Part shown: one piece after another, positions 51,548-61,810 of the stretch
Layout of the letters: each line of letters begins with the position of its first letter
Numbering within the stretch: position 1 is the first letter of the stretch
Source of the DNA: Marinoscillum sp. MHG1-6
GTDB lineage: Bacteria; Bacteroidota; Bacteroidia; Cytophagales; Cyclobacteriaceae
Assembly: GCF_024714475.1 (NCBI RefSeq)
Contig: NZ_JAMZMI010000002.1
Coordinates: 124,001-188,000 of the forward strand
Reading direction: 5' to 3'
DNA length: 64,000 nucleotides
Program-made: the position numbers and the translations under genes
Notes under the pieces: model-generated
Told to the model about the DNA's origin: nothing
Seen by the model: the letters and a program-made list of their open reading frames with translations, nothing else
Databases searched by the model: none

Positions 51548-53371
51548 TTAAAATTCGATTGGATCTGATATAGGCAACTTGAAGTCATAATTCTCGACGG
51601 CCACCGGTGTGTCGCCAAACCGGGTTGAGGTTTTCGAAAACAAAGGATCAGCCAAAATCCAATAACACCCGGACTTTTTCATCTGGTATTCTGTTGCGCT
51701 GAGGCCTGATTCGATAACTGTTGCGGTCTGAGGATCAGCTGAATCGGAATAATAAATGGAAAAACTCGCCATATTTTCATTTTCCGGCCACCTAAGCATC
51801 CCATCCTTTGCACTTGCTTTGATAGGAAAATATTTCTGGAATCTCCATTCAGCCATGGTTTGAAAGTAGAAGTCCCTCACCATATCGGCGTTCGCCGGAT
51901 TCATAGCCAGATTAACCAATTCATTCGGGTCATCATTTAGATTATAAAGCTGATGCACAATACCATGGGTATAGATGAATTTGAAATCTCCGGTTCTTAA
52001 CATCCGGGAAGGTACATTTCTAACTTTTGGGATCAACTCATAATCTGCTCCCCGGAATTCAGAGAATACTACGCGATCTTCAAATTCCTGGGCCTTTGTC
52101 AAAATCGGAATCAAGGATTTTCCCTGAACAGTCTCCGGAATCTCAGCTCCAGCCAATTCACACAGCGTAGGATACACATCAATTAGGCTCACCAGAGAAT
52201 TCACCATAACGCCTTGCTTAAAAAGTTTAGGAAATGATACGATGAAAGGAATATTAACTGCCTCCTCATACATACAATGTTTTCCGCGCAGACCATGCTC
52301 GAATAGATGTTCTCCATGATCGGTAGTGTAAATGATAATTGTATTTTCATATTCACCATTATCCTTTAGCGCCTGAACAACCCTTCCTACCATATCATCC
52401 ATCTCTGTAATACAGGCATTGTAAGCGGCCATCACGTTTTGAGCTTCATCCAGGTTTTTCGGAATACCCGAGTGGATCCAATTTGGTACCCACGGGTATT
52501 TACCCTTGCTGTACCAGTCATCAAATGTTTCCGGAAGCTCATAAGAATCAGGATCATGCAGATCCAAATATTTCTGAGTGGTTGTAAAAGGTGCATGTGG
52601 CTTTTCAAAACCCACATGAATAAAAAAGGGACTCTCTTTATTGGATGATCTCTTGATGAAGTCCACAGCTCCCCTGGCCACAACCATATCAAAAATATCT
52701 TCCTCATTCTCCACCAATGTGGGGACGTATTCCTGATTCAAATGCATGGGGCCTTTAGGGTAGACATCTCTATATTTTTCGAATTGCCGGTAGCGCTGAT
52801 AGGCGTCGGTTCCAACCAAATCTTCGTAATGCCCACCGGGAAAATAGGTATAGTAGCGTGCACTAATTTCATCAAATCCCATGTAGTTACCCTGCCGATG
52901 ATCCTCATCAACATTCTTCTGCAATTCACCATGAACGTGCATTTTTCCCGGTGCAGCAGTCCTATATCCCACAGTTTTCAGAGATTCAGCCATGGTCACA
53001 ATCCCTTCTGCATATCCCGTCTCCCTCAAATAACCCGACCCGACGTTTTTTATCTTACCATTGGGCATTTTAACTGGTGCTTTATGGTAAATCGCCTCAT
53101 TGGCATAAGGGTACATGCCTGTAATCAGCGCGGCACGGGCAGGTGCACACACAGGTGCCGGGGTGTAACAGTTCTGAAAGGTGACTCCCGTTTTGGCCAA
53201 CTGATCAATGTTCGGCGTGATAGATGTTTTACTTCCATAGGCCCCTGTTTGATCTTTTTTGTGCTGATCCGAAATAATGAAGACAATATTGGGTAGGTCC
53301 CTTTTCTTTTCCTGAGCAAAAGCAAAAAGAGCGACTAAAACCAAAAAAGCACTACAATGAATTTTGAGCAT
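51548..53371 (-). CDS. secreted sulfatase (CAPAR type)
   Basis: This 607-residue S1-type sulfatase has a signal peptide (1-19, ending FAFAQ) and the modification signature CAPAR (75-79). Metal-binding motifs are IISDQHKKDQTGAYG and TTDHGEHLFEHG; APGKMHVHG replaces the common GKWH. A C-terminal extension of about 100 residues after the catalytic domain carries a small beta-rich region (SIYYSDSADPQTATVIESG). It resembles choline-sulfatase-type and related broad groups; the substrate position is unknown. It follows the 1385-residue protein by 40 bases. Confidence 0.9.
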   Translation of the reverse strand: MLKIHCSAFLVLVALFAFAQEKKRDLPNIVFIISDQHKKDQTGAYGSKTSITPNIDQLAKTGVTFQNCYTPAPVCAPARAALITGMYPYANEAIYHKAPVKMPNGKIKNVGSGYLRETGYAEGIVTMAESLKTVGYRTAAPGKMHVHGELQKNVDEDHRQGNYMGFDEISARYYTYFPGGHYEDLVGTDAYQRYRQFEKYRDVYPKGPMHLNQEYVPTLVENEEDIFDMVVARGAVDFIKRSSNKESPFFIHVGFEKPHAPFTTTQKYLDLHDPDSYELPETFDDWYSKGKYPWVPNWIHSGIPKNLDEAQNVMAAYNACITEMDDMVGRVVQALKDNGEYENTIIIYTTDHGEHLFEHGLRGKHCMYEEAVNIPFIVSFPKLFKQGVMVNSLVSLIDVYPTLCELAGAEIPETVQGKSLIPILTKAQEFEDRVVFSEFRGADYELIPKVRNVPSRMLRTGDFKFIYTHGIVHQLYNLNDDPNELVNLAMNPANADMVRDFYFQTMAEWRFQKYFPIKASAKDGMLRWPENENMASFSIYYSDSADPQTATVIESGLSATEYQMKKSGCYWILADPLFSKTSTRFGDTPVAVENYDFKLPISDPIEF

Positions 53372-53411
53372 AAATCAATTTTTAAAAAGTTCAATGGAAC
53401 TTGAAAAGAGG

Positions 53412-56400
53412 TCATTCCTGAATGACTACCATTTTAGTTTTGAGTATTTGACCTGAATCTAGCTCAATCAAAACCACATAAAGCCCAGGAGATAGGATAC
53501 CAATATCATACCTTGAATTTGCTTGATAACTCCCCTCAAAAACCGAGATTCCTGAATTGTTAAGTACAGAAATCTGGGCTTTCCTATTACCAAGGTCAAC
53601 CTGAAAACTGTTTATCGCAGGGTTCGGATATAAGGTGAACCTGTCGATGAAATTTGTCCTTAAAACAGTTTCTACATTAACCGTAAAGGCTTCTGAAATA
53701 CTTGCACCTTTCCCATCCTCAGCTGTTACTGTGACCGTGGCGGTTCCGGCTGCAACCTCCAATAAAGTCATTATGACACCGTCGACATTGGCAGTAACAA
53801 CCTGTTCATCCGAAACACCAACTGATAAGTTCAGTTGATCCCCATCTGCATCAGAGAATACATTGGAAAGATCAATGGTGTAGGATTCAAAGCCCTCGCT
53901 CAATGTGATATCTTGAATTAGGTTAACCACAACAGGCGCAGAATTTTTCATACAAGTTCCAGTACACTCATACGCTCCTGCATCGGGCAATTCGTCTCGA
54001 GAAGCTCCCCTGGCATCATCGAGGGGTAGTAATATTCCGGTTTTATTACTGCAATAATCTAATGCCAGTGAAACAGAAACCAGAGGTAGGACATATACAG
54101 TTCCTCCTTCGTTGGATAATGAATTGGCCAATCCAGCCGTGGCAGCAGTGATACTCACAGTATTATTTTTCAAAGCGTCCTCCAGCCATATAGGCGCATC
54201 ATTTACGGCTCCAAAAATATTGTTCACAGCATTTGTCGTGTTCGCATTTGCGAAGTTCATCGACACTTCGCTGATATCATTCTGGCTTATGATAATGGAA
54301 TTATAAATGCTGAAATTTGTCAAGGCACTTGTGGGTGTACCTGTAAATTGAATGCCATTTTTGGTGAGAGATGCGTGCGAATTTCTATACAGCGTACAAT
54401 GAGTCATTTGCAAGCTCACGTTGACGGTACTGTTATCACCTGTCCAGAGTGCACTTCTAGCCCAAATAGCTCCTCCTCCATTTCCATCTACATTACTAAA
54501 GGTAATGTTGTGCGCAATCGTAGTATTTTCCAGATTGACATCTATAAAATGGCTGTTGCCAAAATCTTTGTTCCCATTAATATAAATTCCACCGCCATTA
54601 CGTCCCTCATTCCGGTCAATAAGTGACCGGATAATCTTAATGTTACTATCCCTACTAACCGCATTATTTGGTGCGAGAATCATTCCTCCTCCATCTAGAG
54701 TAGAGAAATTATTAGCCAGCGTGCATTCTATCATATCCAGGTCTGAACCAGCTACGCTTACCCCACCTCCGTTTCTGTCCGTCTGATTGTACTCAATGAT
54801 TAGATTTTGTAAGGTGAGCTTACCTTGCAATTTATCGGCAAAGATTCCTCCTCCGTTTTCAGTTGCCTTACCAAATCTGATTCCTAAATTTTCAATGGCC
54901 ACATTCATGTCAGCGGTCATCCCATCAGGCCGGGCAATATAAATCACACCTGAAGTAGATGCTTCCAGGCTCTCAGCAGCCTGAATTTTGTCCGACCTGG
55001 GATCCTGTCCTCTGAGCGTTACGCTTTTTTCAATATTTAATACCTCTGTGTGAATACCACGAATCTCAATCACGTCTCCATCTATGGCAGCCATGATTGC
55101 TTCGGCTATGCTGCCATAAGTAGTCTGATCAATGAAAACCTCGAGGTTAACTGTAGGAACAACGGTCAGTTCAAAATCATCAGTGGCAGTTCCCTCATAT
55201 CCATCATCTACAGCAATGGTAATCTCCAGATTCCCTGTTATTAATTCAGTCAAGGTCAATTCTGAACCAACAATTTCGGCATTGACTAATGTCTCATCGG
55301 ACAATGAAACGTTAAATGTTAGCGCATCTCCATTTCCATCCTCAAACAGGTTGCCCAAATCGATGGTATAGCTGCCGAATCCTTGATTCAAAATCAAATC
55401 GGCCAGGGGGTTAACTAACTCCGGAGCCTGATTCAGGCTGGAGAAATAGGTATCTTTAATGTGACCACCGGCAATTCCAAACGTATTGTCCGGCTCTATG
55501 ACCCATTTACCATCCAAAACATCATAAAGATACTGAGTATCGTATTCCACTCCTTTTTCCAATGTCACATTCTGTGCACCCGAACCATAAAGATTCCACA
55601 GATAGACATTAGCAAGCCCAAGTTGACCCACCATCGCTACAATCTTGTCATACCGATCGGTGATATCAGCAGCAGATAATTCACTAAAAACAGGATTTTC
55701 ATTCATTCCAATTTCGCCCAATTGCACAGGAACACCTTCCAGGTTATCTGTATCATTGGTATAATAGTCGGCGATCTCGACTCCGTTCCAAAGTCCCGTC
55801 GGGTAAGGTTTCCCACTTTCTTCAAAATTCCCATCATAGGAGGACCATGAGGAAAGATGGCTTCTCACTCTTGGGAGCACATCAGCTATCACGCAGGGAA
55901 CACCCAATTCCATCATGGTTTTCCTTGACCCACCTGTATTGTAAAAGAGTTTATTGAACTCTACAGCATATTGAACTTTGGCAATCGCGCCGGGATGCTC
56001 AGAAACAGCCCGCTCGATGCCCCGCATGTGTGCCCGCCACATCCTCGCCATACCTTCAATTTGCCACATTACATCATCTGGTATATTCGCAGCATTGTCC
56101 TCCCATTGACGATTGTTTCCTCGAAGCATCCAATCACCTTCCCAGTTTTGGAAAATAAAGGTCTTATCGAGATGACCATAGTTGGAAAGAATGGCACTGG
56201 CGGCCTGATATATTTGTTCTTCCGTATCCAGAAATCGATCATGGTTTCGGTCGGCTCCATTTTTATAATAGCCATTGACTCCCTTAGATGGAGCCCAAAA
56301 AGCATGGGTGGTGAAATAAGGATCTGAAAAAAGTGTATCCATGGCAGGATGCACAACCACCTCGGCAGGTTCATTGAAAGTAGGCCAGTTGTGATTGAAA

Positions 56401-57569
56401 GGATAAGCCTCATACATTTTACCATTATTAGCAGAAATTGTGGTTTTGATATTTCTGCTTCCCCACTTCTTGAATTGACTGATCCCTTCTTCCATAAATG
56501 GATCCTGGGTGAAGTGGTACCAACCTGCAATGTGCGTGGCTCCTATTTTGTCTTTCATCGGATGGATAGCATCACGATTAGATTTGTCGAATGCGCTAAC
56601 CTGACCAGACACTTCTGCGCCAGTGCTCAGCGTCGACGCATAATGCACTTTGATGACCCCATTATTGACAACAGAAAAATTAACGTCTCCTGCCGCAATA
56701 TCCACAGGACTGGAGGTTCCTTCACCTGTCCTAAAAACAGAGTTGGCTTTGAGTTCTAAGTTAAAGCCACCAGCCGATGAACTTGCTGAGACTCCCCCAT
56801 TAAGCTGACTCGCCGAAATAACACCATTCGCTTCAAGTGTAATGGAACTCTGAATGCCAGCATTTTTTGTAAATAAGTTAACGTTACTGGCGAAGATGAT
56901 ACCGTGATTAGTGAGATTAGCAGAAACACCAGTGGGGGCTCCAGCAAATGTTTCACCAGTTATTCCAAGAGTTCCTCCTACATTAATATAGGCATATTTT
57001 TCTATGATGAGATTGACAGTCGCCTGCCCTTTGACAATAATACTTTGATCTGTAATAAGGTTATAATGATCAATAATAAGTTGTCGATCTGAGCCCTGGT
57101 TCTCAATGATTAAGCTCTTTGGGTGGAGATACCCCTTCCCAGTGACCCATGTAGTATCTTGAGATAACTGGAGGATGATAGCACTATTCTGATCATAGAT
57201 CAGCCCCTCCCCAAGGTTGATGTCTGCCGGCACTTCCCTACCCGCGCTGATTGTTCCATCGCAGAGAATATCTCCTGAGATAGCGAGTTTGTTATAAGCT
57301 TCACTACCATTATACCCAAGCCTAAGCTCAGCCTGCATCTGAACGGTAAGATTGTTACATAAGCCAAGCGTCGTGCCCGCTGAGTTCATATCAATCACCA
57401 CAATATGACCGCCCTCAATGAGCACATCATCCGTTGAACCTGGTACAGCGCCACCCTGCCAGGTCGATGGAGAACTCCAGTTCCCACTTGTGGCACTGCT
57501 AATGGTCTGTCCCTTCCCATGGAGAAGTAAAACACATAAAACCAAAGAAAAAATGAATCTCATATACAA
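53412..57569 (-). CDS. giant T9SS protein with putative glycosidase domain and beta-helix
   Basis: A 1385-residue protein with a signal peptide (1-20). A G8-like beta-rich domain (about 25-320; SGNWSSPSTWQGG, GHIVVID) is followed by a TIM-barrel-like domain (about 340-700). An Ig-like domain (715-805), a parallel beta-helix (815-1170), another Ig-like domain (1195-1295) and a type IX sorting domain (1305-1385, YPNPAINSF) complete it. The barrel-like domain shares order and motifs with the 409-residue neighbour: NWEGDW (475-480), SSWSSYDG (573-580) and GEIGMNE (618-624). Glu477 and Glu619 sit where acid/base and nucleophile fall in clan GH-A. I do not recognise a named family; hydrolytic function is inferred. 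Confidence 0.85.
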   Translation of the reverse strand: MYMRFIFSLVLCVLLLHGKGQTISSATSGNWSSPSTWQGGAVPGSTDDVLIEGGHIVVIDMNSAGTTLGLCNNLTVQMQAELRLGYNGSEAYNKLAISGDILCDGTISAGREVPADINLGEGLIYDQNSAIILQLSQDTTWVTGKGYLHPKSLIIENQGSDRQLIIDHYNLITDQSIIVKGQATVNLIIEKYAYINVGGTLGITGETFAGAPTGVSANLTNHGIIFASNVNLFTKNAGIQSSITLEANGVISASQLNGGVSASSSAGGFNLELKANSVFRTGEGTSSPVDIAAGDVNFSVVNNGVIKVHYASTLSTGAEVSGQVSAFDKSNRDAIHPMKDKIGATHIAGWYHFTQDPFMEEGISQFKKWGSRNIKTTISANNGKMYEAYPFNHNWPTFNEPAEVVVHPAMDTLFSDPYFTTHAFWAPSKGVNGYYKNGADRNHDRFLDTEEQIYQAASAILSNYGHLDKTFIFQNWEGDWMLRGNNRQWEDNAANIPDDVMWQIEGMARMWRAHMRGIERAVSEHPGAIAKVQYAVEFNKLFYNTGGSRKTMMELGVPCVIADVLPRVRSHLSSWSSYDGNFEESGKPYPTGLWNGVEIADYYTNDTDNLEGVPVQLGEIGMNENPVFSELSAADITDRYDKIVAMVGQLGLANVYLWNLYGSGAQNVTLEKGVEYDTQYLYDVLDGKWVIEPDNTFGIAGGHIKDTYFSSLNQAPELVNPLADLILNQGFGSYTIDLGNLFEDGNGDALTFNVSLSDETLVNAEIVGSELTLTELITGNLEITIAVDDGYEGTATDDFELTVVPTVNLEVFIDQTTYGSIAEAIMAAIDGDVIEIRGIHTEVLNIEKSVTLRGQDPRSDKIQAAESLEASTSGVIYIARPDGMTADMNVAIENLGIRFGKATENGGGIFADKLQGKLTLQNLIIEYNQTDRNGGGVSVAGSDLDMIECTLANNFSTLDGGGMILAPNNAVSRDSNIKIIRSLIDRNEGRNGGGIYINGNKDFGNSHFIDVNLENTTIAHNITFSNVDGNGGGAIWARSALWTGDNSTVNVSLQMTHCTLYRNSHASLTKNGIQFTGTPTSALTNFSIYNSIIISQNDISEVSMNFANANTTNAVNNIFGAVNDAPIWLEDALKNNTVSITAATAGLANSLSNEGGTVYVLPLVSVSLALDYCSNKTGILLPLDDARGASRDELPDAGAYECTGTCMKNSAPVVVNLIQDITLSEGFESYTIDLSNVFSDADGDQLNLSVGVSDEQVVTANVDGVIMTLLEVAAGTATVTVTAEDGKGASISEAFTVNVETVLRTNFIDRFTLYPNPAINSFQVDLGNRKAQISVLNNSGISVFEGSYQANSRYDIGILSPGLYVVLIELDSGQILKTKMVVIQE

Positions 57570-57677
57570 GTGACTAACATAATCCTAGACCCAATTTATC
57601 AGGAGTTTAACCCATTGAGGTTTTAATTCTGGTCAGATTGATTGAATAACAAACCTGACTATTGGAGATCTGTCCTT

Positions 57678-58907
57678 TCATTGATCTGATTGATCAATTT
57701 GGAGAGAGCTCAAGGTCGCCAAAGCCTTTTCCCTGAACTCCGAATTGGATGGATACTCTCCGTTCTCCTTTTTGTAGGCAAACAAATAGTCATTCATGAT
57801 TCGGTAGTAATCCTTATGAAGATGATAAACAGGTTTTATGTCTCCCTCTTCACTTATCATAGACATGCCCTTGGATTCCCCTTTCTCACTGTACTCATTA
57901 TTGTAGAATTCCCAGTGTAGAGCAAATGGTAAATTAAGCTCCAATGCCAACTGCATGATATCCCTGGTCTGCTGGCACTGATCTTCATCTGTGTTCTTTT
58001 TGTTGGTCTGATAGCCATACTCACCAATAAATACACGTCGTTCAAAAGGAATATTCTCCTTAGGTTGAAGTTTGGACTCCATATAATCCATCAAGCGAGA
58101 GACCGTGTTTTTAAGGGAATCGTAGTTGGGATGTTTCTTGATAGCTTCATAGCTTGAGTACGAGACGAGATCGGGATTGACATCTGCGAGGATGCTTTCC
58201 GTGATACAACGCTCTCCTTCCATTCCCTTCTTGGCAAGATTCACCTCTACGTAATAGTATACTTCAACATCTGAATATTCTACCTTTTTCTTAGCCTCAT
58301 CCACTGCTGCCTGACGTATCTGAAACCACTCCTTCATAGCCTGAATTTTCTCGTCACCGGGATCATCATTTCTATGACCTTGCCCATGCAGGAGCCAGTC
58401 TCCCTCCCAATTGCCAATCAAGAAAACCTTACCGGTCCCGCTGTATTGGGTGAGCAGATATTCAGTAAAGTCATACATTTCCCGGTAAATCGTTAGCTTA
58501 TCCTGAGGGCTCATGGGTTTTTGCCACTTCACTCCGGTTAGGGTATGAACCCACATAAAAATGTATTTGAAGTCCATGTCAAATATCTTTTGAAACTCTT
58601 TCTCAGTTTTCAAAATATCGACCGTCGAATTGAGTCTTGGATTTTGCCTCATATCCGGATAGCTGGTATGATAACTCTTACCTAGCGACACCTTGAGAAT
58701 ATTAGAACCCATTCCTCGAATGTGCTTGGCCTGCTCCTCCAGGTAGCTATCCTTGGTGAATTTGTATTTTCCGCCGATCATTTGAGTACCCACGACAAAA
58801 TTGTAATCGGCCAACTTATAAGGTTTTGGTGGTTCCGGTTGAGCTAGGGCGCCGGAAAAGGACCAAATAACGATAACGAGACAGGTTAATGCTTTTTTCA
58901 TTTTCAT
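57678..58907 (-). CDS. putative glycoside hydrolase, TIM-barrel-like, single domain
   Basis: This 409-residue protein has a signal peptide (1-22, ending ALAQ). Its catalytic-looking motifs are NWEGDW (166-171, Glu168), YSSYE (250-254) and GEYGYQ (295-300, Glu296), followed by an LHWEFYNNE strand. Spacing between the two glutamates (about 128 residues) suits a retaining clan GH-A barrel, where they lie at the ends of strands 4 and 7. It shares this motif order with the barrel-like domain of the 1385-residue protein. It has no sorting domain, so it is probably periplasmic and would act after the surface-exposed homologue. It starts 6 bases before the sulfatase gene ends, in the same transcript. 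Confidence 0.85.
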   Translation of the reverse strand: MKMKKALTCLVIVIWSFSGALAQPEPPKPYKLADYNFVVGTQMIGGKYKFTKDSYLEEQAKHIRGMGSNILKVSLGKSYHTSYPDMRQNPRLNSTVDILKTEKEFQKIFDMDFKYIFMWVHTLTGVKWQKPMSPQDKLTIYREMYDFTEYLLTQYSGTGKVFLIGNWEGDWLLHGQGHRNDDPGDEKIQAMKEWFQIRQAAVDEAKKKVEYSDVEVYYYVEVNLAKKGMEGERCITESILADVNPDLVSYSSYEAIKKHPNYDSLKNTVSRLMDYMESKLQPKENIPFERRVFIGEYGYQTNKKNTDEDQCQQTRDIMQLALELNLPFALHWEFYNNEYSEKGESKGMSMISEEGDIKPVYHLHKDYYRIMNDYLFAYKKENGEYPSNSEFREKALATLSSLQIDQSDQ

Positions 58908-58913
58908 AAAATG

Positions 58914-60203
58914 TTATTGCCAGGGAATGTTCCCTGATTTTTGAATGTGTTCGGTTACTGACTTTAAAAGTCGTTGTTCCATCTCCCTCATTTGCAAGGG
59001 ATTTAACTCGATCGAGTCCTTTTCCAGATCATATAATCTGAAAGACTCGAAAGGCGAATTCTGCAGGATTTTGTATCGGCCGTCAGAAATGGCGTAATAT
59101 GCCAGACCCCCGAAACGATGACCTTCCCTCCTCACCCAGATCATCTCATCACTCCCGGAGTCTATGAACCGTGCTAGCCCATTGCTGTTAGTAATTTCAC
59201 CCGTAACCAGCCTGGGTAACAAGTCATAAAAATCCATCAGAATAAAAGGTCGGTGGATTTTGGCTGATTCCATTCGACTTTTCCATATAAGCGAGCAAGG
59301 CACTCGTATTCCACCCTCCAACATATCTCCCTTTCCTCCATTGAAAGGAAAATTATTAGCTCCATGGCCAAGTGCCCCTCCATTATCCGAGGTAAAAACA
59401 ATAATGGTTTCTTCGTACAAACCAAGATCCTTCAGTTTATTGACTACTTCTCTGATGCTAGCATCCAAATGCTCAATAAAACCAATCATTTTTTGCCTCT
59501 TCAGTGGAACATTGGGCAACCTCTCCTGCACTCGTTCTAAATATTCCGCTGGTGGCTGGACAGGATCATGAGGGGCGTTATAGGCAAGAAATAAGAAGAA
59601 AGGTTGCTGAGAGGCTGCTTTTTCATCTATAAAATCCATTGCCCATTGAGTGAATAATTCAGTAGCATGACCCGCCGGCTCGATGACCCTTTCATTTTGT
59701 CTCATCCAGTTGACTCCCGCTCTAAGATGGGTGTAGTAGTCGTCCATCATATCGCCAACAAAGCCTTTAAAAAAATCAAACCCTCGATCATTTGGTAAAT
59801 CAGGAGACTCATACCCCAGGTGCCATTTGCCAACCAAAGCCGTTTGATAACCGAGCTTTTTAAAATTGGCAGGCATGGAGACGACATCATCTCTCAGATT
59901 GCCCCATGTGTTGAGTGGGATATCCCGAATCACACCCGGCACGCCCAATAGATCCGGGTAATCCCCGAAGAGTATGGAAGCCCTACTTGGAGAACAAACG
60001 GTACTGTTTGCATAGGCCCGGTAAAATTGCACACCATCACTTATCAAATCATCTAAAGCAGGGGTATGAGTATTTTGAGAGCCATAGCTACCCAATTCTC
60101 CATATCCCAAATCATCAACCAGGATGAAGAGCACATTGGGTTGACTTGTGCCTTTTAACAAGTACAACAAAAGCAAAATGAGAAAGAGGTACCTTAACAT
60201 CAT
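58914..60203 (-). CDS. secreted sulfatase (CSPSR type)
   Basis: A 429-residue S1-type sulfatase with a signal peptide (1-20), and no lipobox. The modification signature is CSPSR (70-74), the metal site includes LVDDLGYGELGSYG, GKWHLG is present, and TSDNGGALGHGANNFPFNGGKGDMLEGG is the usual second metal/substrate region. The pattern is closest to the arylsulfatase/GalNAc-sulfatase-like branch. It is shorter than the other two and has no C-terminal extension. It lies 13 bases after the SusD gene. Confidence 0.92.
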   Translation of the reverse strand: MMLRYLFLILLLLYLLKGTSQPNVLFILVDDLGYGELGSYGSQNTHTPALDDLISDGVQFYRAYANSTVCSPSRASILFGDYPDLLGVPGVIRDIPLNTWGNLRDDVVSMPANFKKLGYQTALVGKWHLGYESPDLPNDRGFDFFKGFVGDMMDDYYTHLRAGVNWMRQNERVIEPAGHATELFTQWAMDFIDEKAASQQPFFLFLAYNAPHDPVQPPAEYLERVQERLPNVPLKRQKMIGFIEHLDASIREVVNKLKDLGLYEETIIVFTSDNGGALGHGANNFPFNGGKGDMLEGGIRVPCSLIWKSRMESAKIHRPFILMDFYDLLPRLVTGEITNSNGLARFIDSGSDEMIWVRREGHRFGGLAYYAISDGRYKILQNSPFESFRLYDLEKDSIELNPLQMREMEQRLLKSVTEHIQKSGNIPWQ

Positions 60204-60216
60204 TTTTCAGTCTACT

Positions 60217-61800
60217 CTATTCGATGTTTTCATTGGCTGAAGATTCGATCAGAGGTATTGGCCAGGTGTAATCTTCTGGTCCTCTGGCACCATCTGTCGC
60301 ACCACGAACGGTTACCGAATATTCATCGTAAACGCCCATTCTGGTTAAATCGAAAAATCTATGCCCCTCGGATGACAACTCTACCCCCCTTTCCCTGAGA
60401 AGACTAGTCCTGAAGTCCTCCATGGTCATGCCTGTGCCATCAAACGCAGTGGCTCCAACCCTCCCTCTGATCAGATTGATGTCGGTATTCGCCAAGGCAG
60501 GATCACTATTGATTTCAGCTAAAGCCTCGGCTCTCATAAGGTGTACATCAGCCAACCTGATGACATGCCAATTTTGACGACTTGTGTACTCCGTAGTCGC
60601 AGACCGGTCAATATATTTAGCAGAGAACACTCGAAACTGGGTGCTTAAGGATGAGCCTGTCTCTTTCTCAGTTCTTAAATAGCCATTCATATTCGGATTA
60701 AGCACGTAATAAACCGTCTCATCTTCGTATTCCTGAACTATAGAATTCAAAAACCGGGGATCATTTTTATCAATTTGATTAAGTACGAAAGCGCCAACAG
60801 TCTTATTGGTTCCACCCCAACCACCACCACTCAGTCCCGCATTTCTCGGAGAAAAGAGGTTGGACAGGGCTGTTCCCTGTTCGGTTAAATTGGATCCCTG
60901 AATATCAAAAATCATCTCAGCGTTGTTGCCATTATCGGCATCAAACAAGTAAACCCATTCTTGAAGGGTCCCCACCAGCTGATGGTCCCCTGAGGAGATC
61001 ACCGCATCTGCGTGATCCACTGCTTTTTGGTAGTAAAAGTTCACATCTTCAGGAAAATCGAGGTACGCTTGATTCCCTTCAATTCCAGCCAGAGCCGTTC
61101 GCTTAGCCGAGGCTATGTGAAGGTATGCCTTGGTCAACAGCGCATGCGCGGCCGCACCGGTAGCTCTGCCCAGATGATTGGTGTAGCCATTGCGAAGTTC
61201 CAGACGTGCCCAGCAGTTGGCCGCCGCGAATTCCAAATCATTTATAACCACCTCATACACATCCAAGACCGAGGAAACCGATAGTCCTTCATATTCACCG
61301 GGCTCGATGGGTTCCGTCCTGAGTGGAACGGCCCCAAACGCCCTTACCAGATTTAGGTAATGTAGCCCTCTCAGGAATCTCGCTTCTCCCAGGATTCGCT
61401 TCTGCAATTCCACATCTATACCATCTATGTTTGGAACATTGGCAATAACATAATTCGCATCTCTTATGGCCACATAGATATGAATCCATGTGTTAGGTAA
61501 GTTGGGATCCGTGTCAGCTATCGTTCCTCGATGGAAATTCCCATGATTATCGGAAAGGCCCTGATCAGATGCGGCAAATAAGTTTGACAGCCAAAGTTGC
61601 CTGTAATAGCCAGTTTCATTTTTGAGCTGAGCATATGCACCTGTCAATCCGGCAAGTGCATCTGTGTCATTTTGATAAAAAGAATCAGAATCAATTTGAT
61701 TCAATGGATCTTCATCCAGTAGACCATCGCAAGCTACGGTAGCCAGTAGAAGAAAGAATGAGAGAACAAGATTGTATGATTTAATATTGAAATTCTTCAT
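60217..61800 (-). CDS. susD-like: SusD-like glycan-binding lipoprotein
   Basis: A 527-residue SusD/RagB-type protein with a lipobox at Cys24 (LLATVAC). TPR-like helical regions and the RFLRGLHYLNLVRAFGAVPL segment are the family hallmark, as is the C-terminal LLRERGVELSSEGHRFFDLTRMG. It caps the SusC pore as the lid of the outer-membrane import complex. It is 10 bases downstream of the SusC gene. Confidence 0.95.
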   Translation of the reverse strand: MKNFNIKSYNLVLSFFLLLATVACDGLLDEDPLNQIDSDSFYQNDTDALAGLTGAYAQLKNETGYYRQLWLSNLFAASDQGLSDNHGNFHRGTIADTDPNLPNTWIHIYVAIRDANYVIANVPNIDGIDVELQKRILGEARFLRGLHYLNLVRAFGAVPLRTEPIEPGEYEGLSVSSVLDVYEVVINDLEFAAANCWARLELRNGYTNHLGRATGAAAHALLTKAYLHIASAKRTALAGIEGNQAYLDFPEDVNFYYQKAVDHADAVISSGDHQLVGTLQEWVYLFDADNGNNAEMIFDIQGSNLTEQGTALSNLFSPRNAGLSGGGWGGTNKTVGAFVLNQIDKNDPRFLNSIVQEYEDETVYYVLNPNMNGYLRTEKETGSSLSTQFRVFSAKYIDRSATTEYTSRQNWHVIRLADVHLMRAEALAEINSDPALANTDINLIRGRVGATAFDGTGMTMEDFRTSLLRERGVELSSEGHRFFDLTRMGVYDEYSVTVRGATDGARGPEDYTWPIPLIESSANENIE

Positions 61801-61810
61801 GACCTGATAA

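Noticed and set aside
47704..57569. Assembly duplication as explanation of the shared beta-helix modules
   Set aside because: The copies differ at many amino acids and at base level, and are in different domain contexts, so they are true paralogues.
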